The notes under the pieces are model-generated. The model had not been told where the DNA came from, ran no database searches, and worked only from the letters and a program-made list of their open reading frames with translations. 64,000 bases of DNA from Porphyra umbilicalis (lineage: Eukaryota; Rhodophyta; Bangiophyceae; Bangiales; Bangiaceae), in assembly GCA_002049455.2 (NCBI GenBank), contig KV919135.1, forward strand, positions 1 to 64,000, given 5' to 3'. Below are positions 11,750-24,000 of the stretch, piece after piece (position 1 is the stretch's first letter; the number at the start of each line of letters is the position of its first letter). Made by a program: the position numbers and the translations under genes.

Positions 11750-14370
11750 GGCGGCCGTGGCCAGCGCTGATGCGCGCCCTCCCCCCCCGGCACCGAATGG
11801 CAGTGGCGGTGGCCCACGGCAGTGCCCACGGCCGCCCTCACCACCGCCGGCGCCACACCAGCGACCCCCGCACGCCCACGACCGCCGCCCCCGCCCCACC
11901 CACCGCAACCCCTGCCGTCCTCGCCGCCCCCACCGCCGTCGGGCGCTCCCCCACCGGCTGCCGCCGCCCCCGCGGCTGTCGATCGTCGCCGGCCTCGCCG
12001 CCCCCGAGACCGCCGCCGCCCCCTCCGCCGCCGACGTCGGCCACCGCCCCCACCTCCCCCGCCGCTGTCCGCAGCCGCCACCACCGCCGCCCTCACCGCC
12101 GCCCCCTCCTTCGCTGCCTGTCCTGCCGCCGCCGACCGCCGCCGCCGCCGCCCCAGCTGACCGCCGCTTCGGCCGACTGCCATCCCCGCCCTCGCCCCCG
12201 TCCCCCCGTTGGCGACCGTCGCCCCCGCCGTCGCCGCCCCCGCCGCCGCCGCCGACCGCCGCCGCCCCCGTCCTGACCGTCGCTGCACGCCCCCCCGCTG
12301 CCACCTCCGACCGCCGGCCCCGCCGTCCCCGCCCCCGCGCGACCGCGTCCGACCGCCACCCCCGCTGGCTCCGCCCCCCCCGCCGCCGTCGTCCGCAGCC
12401 GCCACCACCGCCGCCCTCGCCGCCGCCGCCGCCGGCCACCGCCTGCCCCTCCCCCGCCGCCCCCGCCTCCGTCGGCCGCCACCGCCGGTATCCGCGGCCG
12501 CCGCCCCCGCTGAACCTGATGCCGCCGCTATCGTCGGCCGCCGCCGCCTCCCATGCCCATGCCGCCAGCTGCCGCCGCCCCTACCGCCGCCGCCGTCCCC
12601 GCCCCCGCCGCTGTCGACCGCCGGCGCCGCCGCGACCGGTGCCGGCGTCTTCATCCGGCCCCCCCACTGCCGCCCCTACCGCTGCCCCCGCCGTCGCTGC
12701 ACCCCCTGCCGCCGCCGACCACCGCCGCCGCCGCCCCCGCCGACCGCCGCTTCGGCCGACCGCCTTCCGCGCCACCGCCCCAGTCCCTGCGGTTGGCGAC
12801 GGCCGCCCCCACCATCGCCGCGCCCGCCACCGCCCCCGCCGCCGCCGACCGCCGACGCCTCCGTCCCGACCGTCGCCGCTCGCCCTACCCGCCGCCGGCT
12901 CCGACCTCCGCCCCCGCTGTCGCCGCCCACCCCGCCGCCGCCGACTTCCGCCGCCACCACTCCCGCCGACCGCCGGCCCCGTCGACCACTAACCTCTCCC
13001 CCGCCCCCGTCCCCGTCGTCGCCGTCCGACCCAGTCGCTGTCGTCGTCGTCCGCCCGCGCCGGCCGCAGCCGCCGACCGATGCCCGCTCCGTAGCCGCTC
13101 TCGCCACCGACCGGGCCGATCGCCCTCCCCTCCCACGCCCCCGTACTTGCCGCCGACAACGACCGCCACCGCCACAGCCGCCGCCGACCGCCGGCTCCCG
13201 CCCCGCACCCGCCGACTACCGCGGCCCCCGCCGCCACAGGCGCTTTTGACCGCCGACCCTGCCCGCGCCCTCGCAGCCGCCGCGGCCGATCGCCGCCCCC
13301 GCCCTCCCCACCACCGCCACCGCCATCGCTGAGAGCCGCTGCTGCTACCCCCGCGCCCCCGCCACCACCGCCGGCGTCGGCCGGTCCCACCAGCGCCGCC
13401 GTCGCCGCCGACGGCGGACACCACCGCCACCTCCGCCACAGCGGCCCCCGCCCTCCCATCCGCCGCTGTCCGAACTGCCGTCGCCTGCCGCGGCCCCACC
13501 GCCGCCCCGCCCGTCGCCGCCGCGCCCGCCACCGCTGACAGCCGCCCCCGCCGTCGCCGCCCCAGGCGACAGCAGCCCCCGACGCCGCCCCTGTCCAGGC
13601 CGGCGCCGTCCACGCCCCACGCCGCCACCGTCAGCCGCCCCTGCCGTCGCCGCCCCCCGTGCCGACGTTAACCGCCGCCGACGCCATCGCCGCCCCCACC
13701 GCCACTGCGTACCACCACCTCCGTCGCCTCCACCGCCACTGCCGGCAGCCGACCCCGCCCCTGCGGCCTCGGCCGCCGTCGCCGGCCACCACCCTCGCCG
13801 CCCTAGCCCTTGACGTCGCCCGCCGCCGCCCTTGCCACCCCCGAATCTGCCGTGTGCCGCACCCCCCCCCCTGCCGCCACCGCCTCCATACCAGCCGCCA
13901 CCAGCAACCGCCGCAGCTCATCACGCCAGCCCACCGCATCGTCCGCCGCCCCCCAAGCCCCCGCCTCCGCTGTCGCACCACCAGCCGCCACCGCCGCCGC
14001 CGCCGTCCTCCGCCACCCCGCCCGCCGCCAATGCCGCGCCCGCCAGGTTAGGCCGCCGCCCTCGCCGCAGCGGCCCTCTCCACCGCAGCCGCCGTCGGCC
14101 GCGGCGCCCGCCACCGCCCCCACCGTCGTCTGTTGCCCGCGGCCCCTCAGCTCTCGCAGCCGTCCTCCGCAGGCCCATCACCCCCGCCGCCGTCCCTCGC
14201 AACCCCCTCCGCCGCAAAGGGCGCCCGCGCTGCGTCCCCCGCTGCCGTCTTCCGCCGCACCCGCTATCCCCACCGACGTGTCCCACCAAACCCGCCGCCA
14301 GCGCCGCCGTTCGCGCCCGCCCCCGCCCTCCCCACGGCTGTCCCATCCAGGCTTCTACTCTGTGAGGTGG
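11750..14370. repeat. C-rich minisatellite-like region of element B
   Basis: About 2.6 kb dominated by CCGCCG words on the plus strand, with irregular recurring blocks such as GACCGCCGCTTCGGCCGAC (near 12160 and 12745) and GTCCGCAGCCGCCACCACC (near 12068 and 12394). Read outward from the element end it is C-rich, as is the array of element A, but its units are more diverged. The long open frames here on both strands are low-complexity shadows. Confidence 0.75.
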
Positions 14371-15953
14371 CTGCCGCTGTAGCATCTTTGGAGTCAACGT
14401 ACGGTGGCAGCCCCCCCGCAATTATGGTATTTTTGAAAATCTCACAGCACAGCTCGAGCTTGTGCGGTGGAGTTGCTCACTTTAGAATATTTTCCCATAC
14501 GAACAATAACAATTGCGCCAGAACAGCTGTCTTGGCCAATGACATGGCCGGAAACCGGCAGAGAACCACTCAAACAATGTTCTGTTTTGGGCGTTTTGCT
14601 ATCAAGGTCTGTAAATTTTCATGCAACAGCAATACCGCACACAGCAAGTGCGCTACAGCGAGAGTTGTAGCACAGAGGACACAAGGCCGGCGGCGACCGA
14701 GGGGCGCGTGCTGGTGGCCGCCGTGAGCTGAAGTGGTAATGTCGCCAAGAGTAACCACGCCCGCGTGCCTCTGTGGTCGCGCCCGCTGGAGGTGGCCATC
14801 GCCCGGTGCTGTCCACCGTGCGCAGGGGTCCGCCGCCCCCTGTCTGGAGCTCTGGGCGGTGCCCCGGCCTCCGGGTTGTTTCTGCGCTGCTTCTGAGAGA
14901 GTGAGAAACCTGGGGGGAGGGTCGCGCGGGCCGAGTCGGCGGGCGGCGCAGGCAGGCTAGGGGGGAGGGTGCGCGCATCGTTTGCTGACGAGCGCGTGTT
15001 GCTGCTGCAGCTTGGTGGGGGTGCGCGGGTGGACGTGGGGGCAGGGTCAAAAGGGTTCGGGGTGGGTCGGGGGTGGGGGGCCGGGTGTGGGGTAGTGGCG
15101 TTGTTGGAAGTGCGGCCGAGGTTGGGCTGGAGGTGGGATTGTGAAAGCCTGCTTCAACGTTCATGCCTTAGGGAGCCAGTGCACGGTTCTGCAGTCAGCC
15201 TGCCTTCTGAGCTGTCAACGCTTCCACGCTCACAACTGCCTGCAGTGCTATCAGTAGCATGGGCCTGCCCCTCAAGTGTACAAACACGCACTCAGAAGTG
15301 CGTAGATGTCGGTCACTGCCCTCTATTGACCCGTTCTGGCACAGCCTTGGCCTTTTTGGGACAGCACAGCCCTGAGACTGGGCGTGCCAGCTCCTCTGAA
15401 GCCGCCCTGGTCAGCGTAAGGTGGGATGCACACAGTAGAGAGGGACACGTAAACAGCTCTTGGGCCACTCGTTTGCGCAATCGGCAGCCCGCCCTGGCGG
15501 CACGTGACCGTTCGACCGGCATGACTCAGCCTCGAAGACCTTGCACAACCTGACAAGGTGCGACCGCAACACACGTCACGCACTCGTGCGGATTCAATCC
15601 ATATTGGTACCGAAAGGTGTCCACGTGTCCCGCTAGATTGCGTTGATTTGAGCGCTTTGGGCTCCGTTCGCACGCTTTCCGTGACATGTTCGGCACGTAT
15701 TCGACGGACGCCTCTTCATTTCGATACTTGCGACGACGCTGATACGTGTCCTTCGTTGGCAACCACCCACTGCGGCCAACAACGCCGAGGCCAACGGCGC
15801 GCAGATCTTCGAAAGGTAGCCCACTCTATTTCACCCATTACATTGCCCGTTGGCAACGCGTTGGCTCGTTGGCAACTGACCACTCGCAGGGCCACACGTA
15901 GCGGTTTCATTTCACCGTTTCAGACCATTGGCCCGACATTGGTGGGAATGCTC
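14371..15953. other. Right part of element B, no gene seen
   Basis: Mixed-composition sequence with no convincing coding frame. From 15745 to 15953 it is again rich in GTTGGCAAC/GTTGGC words related to the left-end block, then reaches the terminal repeat. Confidence 0.5.
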
Positions 15954-15956
15954 TGA

Positions 15957-17054
15957 GGATCGCTGACACGAAAATCGGATGTGGCCGCTCGATTCTGTCG
16001 CTCCGCGCCGGGCGCCATCGTACGTGGCCCCTGCCGGGTCTCGGCAGACTCGCAAGCCCGGCCACCCGACCGCCGCAGGCGGCCACGTGGGAGCCCGCCC
16101 TGCGTCACGGTGACTGGCGGACACCACGCGGCCGCCTCACAGGCGCTTCAGAACAGAATGCTCCAGTGTCGATCGAGGCAAAAGCGCCACCAGATTGCAC
16201 GCACGCTGTACGTCTGCAGGCAGAACGGACCAATGAGAGACCTACAAATCACTGCAGTTGGTCGCGAGATGCGACAGTGCCGCGAGATGATGCGAGATAC
16301 AGTCAACGTGTCTCCGACATTTGTGCGTTTGACCTCGTCGTGTCTACTCGATCCCAAGAATTTGTATTCATATGGAGCCTATCGCGCTGCGTATCTAGCA
16401 CTGGACTGTTGGAATGTGTACATCTCACGGGAAAGCCGTTCGCAGGCTTCAGTTCGCAGGTCGACAACCCAGCAACGCCACCTTCTCCGTTTCCCATACA
16501 CTGCCTGAAGAAATCAGGAACATGCTGCTGATACCCAAGCTCCTTCACGTCGTTCTCCGGGCATCCAGCTCGGGCGTGTCAGACACATGGCCCTCGTAAT
16601 TGCGACGTTTCGGCCACTATCTCTGATCTGGTGGCCAACAGTGGCATCTTTTCCGCCTACGCCGTCCCAAGGGCTGCCCCAGAATACTTGTATAGAGCAC
16701 AACCGATACTTGGATTCGGATAAGCTCAGGCAAAGGAACTCCACTCTGATGGCATTATATCCTGCCTTCGGAGAATTAATAAGGCACATTATAATCGTGG
16801 GTGCATGGACAGAGAACATTATGAGTACGCAACTACGGCATGGAATATGGACAAATTCGAGTATACCGTGCGGACATATCTAGCTCAACTTTATCCACCT
16901 CAGCCTCTGACTGAATCCTATCTCCATTGACCGCAGCCCTGTCATATGGTTGGCCGGGACATCTGCCCAGGGGGGAAGGGGTGATGGTGCCTGGGGTGGA
17001 GGTCAGTTGGAAAGTGTTGCTCGCACAGAGGTCGCTGCTGTGCCGTGGCGGTAG
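15957..17054. other. Intergenic stretch, no gene seen
   Basis: Lower-GC sequence between element B and the Harbinger ORF1. Only short, uncharacteristic frames are present. I looked here for the left terminus of the Harbinger element and did not find it. Confidence 0.4.
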
Positions 17055-17647
17055 ATGTGGAGAGTTATGCTCGTTATGCTCAGCCCGCCCCTTTTTGGCG
17101 GGTCCCGCCCAAACGACACCCCCGACAAGTCGGAAAGTGACAGCCAATCCGATGGCGACGATGTAGGGGGGGCGGGCGCTTTGGACACGGAGCCGGAAAA
17201 GACCCCGTCCGCAAGCGACGGAGGCGACAGCAAGTCGCTCGAGTCGTCGGACGACGGCGCGTCGTTCGCCCCTACGCCGACAGCTGAGGGGCGGCGCGGG
17301 GGGTGCCAAGCCGGGAGGACGCAGTGGACCTGTCGCCTGCATGGGCCACAGGCATCAACGTGCACGGTGGAGCTAGTGGGCGATCGAGGCGGGCGGCGCT
17401 GGCGCAAGCCTCCATAGATGCGTCCATGCCGGTCGGCGCGAATGTTATGCGCTCGGTTGCCGGCTCCCTTTCTGACGCTTCGAGGCGTCTCGATGAGAAA
17501 CAGAAAACGAAGCGCCTCGCTGCGGCCGCAGGGGAGGTTACAAAAACGGTAGTGTTCCTTACTGCACTCGTCAAGGAGCACCCACACGATGAGGACTTCC
17601 GCGACATGCTGCGTGATGCTCTGCGGGGCGGTGAACCGCCCGAGTGA
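17055..17647 (+). pseudogene. Probable Harbinger accessory ORF1, frame broken at a G run
   Basis: The ATG at 17055 opens an acidic Ser/Asp-rich segment (DKSESDSQSDGDDVGG...). At the G run near 17296-17303 the coherent protein moves to another frame: DASRRLDEKQKTKRLAAAAGE, then a helix ending ...RDMLRDALRGGEPPE, stop at 17647. The size, the charged N-terminus, the helical C-terminus and the position directly opposite a Harbinger transposase resemble the second protein of Harbinger elements, which assists the transposase. I do not see a clear Myb/SANT triple-Trp motif, so the assignment rests mostly on context. The frame break may be a homopolymer length error. Confidence 0.45.
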
Positions 17648-17658
17648 GACCGCATTTA

Positions 17659-18798
17659 CTATCGCATGTGCTCCCGATAGATGCCCTTCTCTCTCATAAA
17701 AGCACACACGACGTTTCGCACCTGCAGACGCATTGGCAGCGCCCCGGCATCTGGGTCGTCGATGGCCGAGGGAGAGGGATCAGCCAGCGGCTGCCGCGTG
17801 AAGTCATCGCCTCGGGCGAAGCAGACGTTGTGCAAGACACAGCATGCCACGATCCAGTCCATCGCGAAAGAAAAGTGAGCATCGCTTTCCAGGCCGACCT
17901 GCAGCTCCTTGAGACTCCCCTATCGCCTCTTCAAAATGCCAATGGTGTGCTCAGACTTTTCCCGCAGCCTTTCCAACTGGTGGTTAAAGTTTTTGCCAGC
18001 AGCCGTTTGACACTCGGGACGCTTGAATCGGCCAATCACATGCCGCGTGTAGAGCATACCCTTGTCACCGAGCAGGTATTGGACAGCCGAGAAGAAGATA
18101 TTTGAGTGCTCACTCCACTCGGCCAGCGTCTGCGCAAACGTATCGGGCGCCGCACCCGTACAGCCGACGACGACGTTGGCTACCGAGCAGTCCCAGTCGC
18201 ACTTGATCAGGCCACTTAGGCTGTAACGTGACTTCCGGTCGTAGTACGTCCATGGGTGAATGGCGGGCTGGTAGGCGAGGGGGAAGGTGGTGCCGTCCGT
18301 GGCACCGCTGCAGCCCTGGGATCGAAATTTGGAGGCTGCGTGGTCCGATAGGTGCTCGCGCCGCTGCGCATTCGGCCACCGGATGTGCACAGGTGCGAGA
18401 GACAAGAGGACCTTGCCGACCCTGGGTCTATTTTTTACCACAGCACCTACCGACACCTCAAACAGGTCCGCGACGGCGTCGACGGAGCACACATGGCTGA
18501 AATGGCCGAGACGATAGAGAGTGATGGCAAGCTGCAGCTGTGGGTCCAGCTGGGCGCCCCCGCGGGAACGGAAAATAACCGAGCGCGCATCCGTGCGGAG
18601 CTCCAACAGCACGGCCGCAAATGACGCGCGGTCAACCCGAAAGTAGCCGCGGAAGCGCTGCTCGGATGAGTGGTAGAACGCCGACTTGTACCAGACGTTG
18701 GACTTCGCCACGCCCGCCTCCCAACGAGCCAAGTAACGACACCCGTGCGTCTTGCGGAACGCATCGTATGACAGCGCCCAACCCAAGTGCAGTCCCAT
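17659..18798 (-). pseudogene. Harbinger/PIF DDE transposase with one nonsense codon
   Basis: The first in-frame ATG is at 18798 (minus). The protein runs through an N-terminal block (FRGYFRVDRASFAAVLLEL), then CSGATDGTTFPLAY (first Asp, near 18297), LGDKGMLYTRHV (second Asp, near 18063) and KSEHTIGILKRR (Glu, near 17950). These are the DDE_Tnp_4 landmarks. At 17920-17922 a TAG stands where the family normally has Trp (KRRWGSLKEL). The same frame continues through MDWIVACCVLHN to the stop at 17659. A plausible extra N-terminal segment exists in another frame just upstream, so a frameshift or intron near 18800 is possible. Apart from these lesions it looks full length. It converges with the ORF1-like gene that ends 11 bp away. 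Confidence 0.85.
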
Positions 18799-18810
18799 TT
18801 TGGCCTCCAC

Positions 18811-20425
18811 CCACCATCAGGAAACACGTCATGCTCATCCTCCCACCCGAAGTGGACAGCAGCGAGAAGAATAGTGGAAAACAATACTCGTTTACGGCGA
18901 GCAGCGAGCACGAGCGGGCGTGTTCGGAGCCCGATAGTGAGAGTGGTGGTTGGTGGTTGAAAAGTAAAGTTTGACCTCAATATAACGACCAGCGACCTCG
19001 ACAGTTGATGACGGACAGGATGGGAAAGGCGAGGGGGAGCGGCGACGGCGGGTTGCGGTCCACGTGGATGGGTACCGGGGGGGGGCGGGGAGCGACTGCC
19101 GGTCACCGCCAAAGTTAATGGGGAAGCGGGGGGGCCGAGGGCGACGGTCGGTCACCGCCAACGCCAAATTGGGGGACGGCCGACGACGACTCCGTCACAG
19201 ATGACGGGGTCGCCAACGCCAGAGTGCCCGTCGGGGTGACACGGTTGACGTCCGAGGTGGCGCGGAGGACGGCGCGGCGCCGACTGCAGCAGCAAAGAAA
19301 AACGTGGCATGCACGTAGGCGTGACCCAGGCGACGGAAGACGTGAGAAAAAAGGGGGGAGGAGGGGAGAGGAGTGAGGGGGGTGCGGGGAGGGGAGGAGG
19401 GGGAAGCGAGGACGGGGGAGCAAAGAGGGAGACGACCAAAGACCCAAATGGGGAAACACATGTTTGATGGGGGAACGCAGCGTGGAGCGCCGAAAGGGGA
19501 ACGAAGACAGGATGGGTAGTCCACCATGCGCGTCTGACAAGACGCTCGGCGGTGGAGTAGTAAACGGCGATGGAACTGGCGATACGGGACGACGCACCAC
19601 AGCGACGAGCCACTGCCATGCTGTGTCAAAAAAAAAAAAAACTCCAAGCTTATATCGGGAGGGCCCCCTCCTCCGTTGCCACGGTGCAGGTGTGGTTGTC
19701 GTCGTCGCGTTGGGGGGAAGGCAGCGCGGTCGCCGACGGCGAGGAAAAATACACCCCTTACCGATCTCGTGCCCGTGCGCGCTGCGTGATAGAATCGCCG
19801 GCGGGGCGGGGAAGTGTGAGTACCTGGGGGGTGGACGGCGGTGATTTTGCGGCGCCGGCAAGTCGAAGCATACGCACACGTCGCGTGTCGATGAGCAATC
19901 GCAGCTGTGTGTATGGGCGATCGCAACCCGATCGTTGCTAAAAAAAGTGACACGAAGCCTATTGGGAACAGAAACTGGCCGAAATGTGCGGTCATGGAGG
20001 CGACCGTCAAGCAAATAGGTGCCAGGTTCATGATCACAACGTGTCTCAGGGAATTTCCTGTGCAGCGCGGTGCTCAGAACGCTGCCACGTTCGACCTGAC
20101 TTGATGCGACGGGACGTCTTTTGACTGTCTTATTTTTGCTCTCTTGTTCCGCGTTGCTGTTTCCTTCTCTCTTTTTTACTCTCTTGAAGACGCTTGTGGG
20201 CTACTTTGTCCGTCCGCGACCACCTGGGATTGCTGATCGTTCAATAGTGTCAGGTTTTCACCCCCTATTCCAGCCAGTGGACCAGTGTTCACACGGATTG
20301 ACGGATTTAATGACACGGCGTGCACATGAAGTGCAGATCGGTCGGCATTCCAGCCCCTATGACAGAATCATGCACAAAACAAGAGACGAGTTTCCAGACG
20401 AACGAAAACAAACAACTAACTACGG
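18811..20425. other. Non-coding stretch with A14 run
   Basis: No convincing gene. It includes two copies of GGTCACCGCCAA near 19098 and 19154, a 14-base A run at 19628-19641 and several purine runs. The A run could mark a retroposed end, but no source sequence is recognised. Confidence 0.4.
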
Positions 20426-20429
20426 CAAG

Positions 20430-21010
20430 GGGTTGGGTGGGGCGGGTGGGGTGGGATGGGGTGGGGTGGTGTTTGGTGGGGTAGCACGGGTGGAGAGACG
20501 CGGGAAGCAGTTGGGTGGCGCCGGCGCTGTGGGGTGACGCGGGTGGCGTGGGTGGGGTGGGGTGTGGTGGGGTGCGGCAGGTGAGGTGGGGTGTGGTGGG
20601 GTGGCGCGTGTGCGGTGGCGCGGGGTGGGGTGGGACTGAGGTGGGGTGGCGCGGGGTGGGGTGCCGCGGGGTGGGGTGGCTCAACGTGGGGTCGCGCGGG
20701 TGGAATGGCACGGGGTGGGGTGTCGCGGGTGGGGTGGCGCGGGGCTCGGTGGCGAGAATGGGGAGGCATGGGGTGGCGTTGGGTGTCGCCGGAGCGGTGG
20801 GGTGGCGCGGGTGGCGTTGGTGGGGTTGGGTGTGGTGAGGTGCGGCGAGTGAGCTGGGGTGTGGTGGGGTGGCGCGCGCGTGGTCGCGCGAGGTGCGATG
20901 GCGTGGCGTGGGTGGCGTTGAGTGGCGCGGGTGGCGTGGGATGGCGCGGGTGGCACGAGTGGGGTGCGGTGTGGTTGGGTGGGGCGCGTGGGGTGGGGTG
21001 AAGTAGGGCG
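20430..21010. repeat. G-rich GGGGTGG/GGGTGGCG simple repeat
   Basis: About 580 bp of irregular tandem words such as GGGTGGGGTGG, GGTGGCGCGGG and GGTGGCGTGGG on the plus strand. Runs of three to four G separated by one to four bases give many potential G-quadruplex sites. The long frames in it are low complexity and not genes. Confidence 0.85.
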
Positions 21011-24000
21011 GGGTGGGAACGCCCGCATGCAGGGCGTGTGTTGTCATCCAACGAAGATTTGTCGTTGGCCGCAGCTACGTTGGCGCCTTTGAGGCCATAG
21101 ACGGTCCCGCGCAGTCGCCAGATGACGTCGGCGGCGCTTCCACGCTAGACTTGGCACGTGGCACGCGCTGTCGTGGCATGATGATCGCGTCGACAACCGA
21201 GTATTGGGGACAGATTAGACTTTTCAGCCAGAAACGTATCTTCTTGAATACGACGATCGCTGGCGGTCAGCGCGTCGATCGCGGCTGAATCACAGATGGC
21301 GTTCATTATTTTCTCAGGCAGCCCATCATCTCATCAACAGCGAACAGACGAGACTGCTCACCAATCTAGTATCCATTTCATGCGATGCCACTCATGAGTA
21401 GTATCGGTACCCCGTTTGACCTAACTCCATTGCCCATATGCGAACGACCGTCAAACGCCGACGTGGACCCAATCAGATGTGCCAACGTGGCAGTTTCATT
21501 TTGCCATTCTAGCTGCCCAAACGAACGTCGGTCGACGCGCCCTGACGAGCTTGGCTCTGTGTTTGTTTTTATGACGGTGCATATTGGGGTGGTAGTTGCG
21601 GTGCGTGACCGTTGCCGTGACCGTTGGCGTCGTCTTCCGTCCACGTGGCCTTTGTACATGGTTCCAATAAATAAAGTCATGGTACTATGGCTGTTAACAT
21701 AAGCTCATACGTTGTCTCGGATAAGAGCTCCTATCCCCCTGACATAAGATCGCTGCCCGGAAAGCTCTGCTATTGCTGTTTTCTCAATTTTGGCCGACCT
21801 GATCAAAGTCAAGGTCAAGAGGGGGACTTTACTTTTCACGAACAATTCCAATGTTTTCATGTAAGTATCGAAAGTGACCGTCAATTTTAGTCGATTGAGC
21901 TGGTCGTTCCAATTTGCGCAATGCTCGCATTTTGGCGACGCCGTCGTCGTCGCACGCCGTCGGCGAGCAGCGCGTGGCCAAACGAGCCGTGGTCGACACA
22001 GCTTGCGACGTCCAGCGTCGCTGACAGCAACTGCGACGGCCTGTCCCACACCACGACACCCGGCAACGACATCGCTTGGCCGCCTATTGGTGCTCTCAAC
22101 GCCTCGTCACCTCCTCTCCTTTCGCCACCGTGTCGTCACTGGGTGCGTGTGCAGCGTGCCTCGCCATGGAGCCTGCAGGCACTGGCGGCGAGCAGTCGAA
22201 CGGCGGCTCGTCCTCACCCACAGGTATGGTTCCTGTTGCTGTTGTTGTTCATTTTCCTCTCTGCCGAGTCCTATTGGGAAGAGCCTCCGTGGTGACGACT
22301 CAAGTGACGCATTGGTTGTGGCATCGTGCAGCGCGCGCACCGCCTGACTCTTGTGCTCCCGTTTGTGCGCTGATTATGGATGGAATTTTATTGGATGTGT
22401 TTGATCTTCTGTCTCTCTTTTTCTGGCAGATGTCCGCCAAGTCCGGCGGTGCGTGTGTCTTTATCGTTACACGTCTTGGATAATGAGCTGCATTTGATCA
22501 AGTAAATAAAAAACAAGGTGAACTGTGTGTCGTATCAGTGCCTGTCAAGCCATGCATTTGTGGGCTCAAGTTGGGCATCAAATTGTTGTGGGTTCATACT
22601 GAGGGTCACGCACCACCTTATTACCGCACAGTTCGCTCGCACTGCTCTTGCTTCGCATTCGCACTCTCGGCCACGGCCCTTCTCTTTCTTGTCGAGCCCT
22701 CCTGTGCCGGCACGGTATGGTGCCCAAGCGGCAGCAGAGCAAGCAACTGAGGCGTCTAGGGATCTACTCCATTCTGCACGCACGCGCTGGACAAATTTAC
22801 TATTGCGTCACACTCTTTGTGCGAGGAGCCGCACAGTGTTTCGAACTGCGCCAGCTCATGGTGTGCACGTACGGCGGCATATTGTCGACGATGACTGTTG
22901 TGCAGCACTCTTGAGGCGGGCTAAGTGGCGCGTCCGAGGCGTGTAACTGCCAATTTTCGGGGTGTGCCACACCCTCTGTGCCAAACCTTGAATGAGCACG
23001 ACCGGGCTGTGATGAGCACATATATCAGCATGCGAACGGAAGCAACAGTAGACGGGCCTGAGTTGCACGTGAGCCGCGCGCTGTGTAGCTCTTCGAGATT
23101 GCGTTCAATTTATTTCATCCACTTCGAAAATATGTTCGGATCGTAGACCGGGGCGTGCTTTCCAGGCTCCTGTGCCAAGAGTCGTGATCGGGGGCGCATC
23201 GCCCTCCGCACCCTCAAAATCAGGGTGTAATGCACATCTCTGCCTACGACTCAACACGCGATTATGGGGCCGCCCCATGAAGAAGATGCCGGAGCCGTGG
23301 ACAGCTCTGTCGTTTGTGGGTACCTGTTGGTAAGTCCGTCGATCCTTCTTTAATTTTATCCCAGATGCTGTGGTGGGGACTTGCAAATGCCTGTCATGGC
23401 CTATAACAAATTGCAGAACTACTGTCGCCTTGTTTTCGAGCGCTTATCTCTTGGTTTAATAGCGTCAGTCCTGTTTCCTCTTAAATCGTTTTATAAGGAA
23501 AAGCATGCCTAACAGGCTTGTGTTAACAGCCCTATTGCTGACCTCCAAAATATGCCGGTTGAAGAGTGGTTGCAATCATTCAACAGGGTACGTGGACCAA
23601 TGGAAAGGCTAGGAATCATGTGAGTTCCTTACACAGTCTCTTCATGCAGCTCTGGGCGCTGGAAACGCACATCAGGATCTCAAGAAATCTGGAAAGATTT
23701 GTTGATCTCATGATATATCACAGGTCTGGCCCAGAACCCTCTCCATGCCCTCTTCAGGCCTAAGCAAGTGGCACAAAAATCTCAGGAAATCTCATTGTGA
23801 GTTGCAATGGCTCTGCCTGACCCCTTCAAGACACGTTGATTGGCTTGCAAGATTACTGGCGGCAACTCTCGGCCAATAGTACGATCGTGGCTTGTCGAAC
23901 AGCCAATCCGACTTCATTTCTATGCTGTGTCGTCGGCTCTGCCTGCCTTCTCTCAGCAACCGCCATTTTTTGGAGGTTAGCAATAGTAAATGTGGTCACA

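Larger units (their letters stand above)
11104..15953 (+). mobile_element. Element B: complete 4.85-kb minisatellite-carrying transposon
   Basis: The left end starts GAGCATTCCCACCAATG at 11104. The right end is its reverse complement, finishing at 15953, with ~26 bp of terminal inverted repeat. The element is flanked by TGA on both sides (11101-11103 and 15954-15956), a 3-bp target duplication. From the left end: a ~580-bp block shared with element A, a palindrome (11285-11353), a 12-bp stem hairpin near 11730, a C-rich minisatellite (11750-14370) and 1.5 kb of mixed sequence. No transposase was found, so it is probably mobilised in trans. The 3-bp TNA duplication suggests PIF/Harbinger, but the superfamily is not proven. 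Confidence 0.85.

Noticed and set aside
11397-14421. Long Pro/Arg/Ala frames in the C-rich region
   Set aside because: Same cause: low-complexity C-rich tandem DNA open in several frames on both strands, with no domain.
15957-19200. Terminal inverted repeats of the 17-19 kb Harbinger element
   Set aside because: I compared flanks on both sides and found no convincing matching ends, so no element borders are given.
22166-22500. Two-exon mini-gene with GTATGG donor and CAG acceptor
   Set aside because: The spliced product is only about 40 residues with no similarity. Splice-like words alone are not enough.
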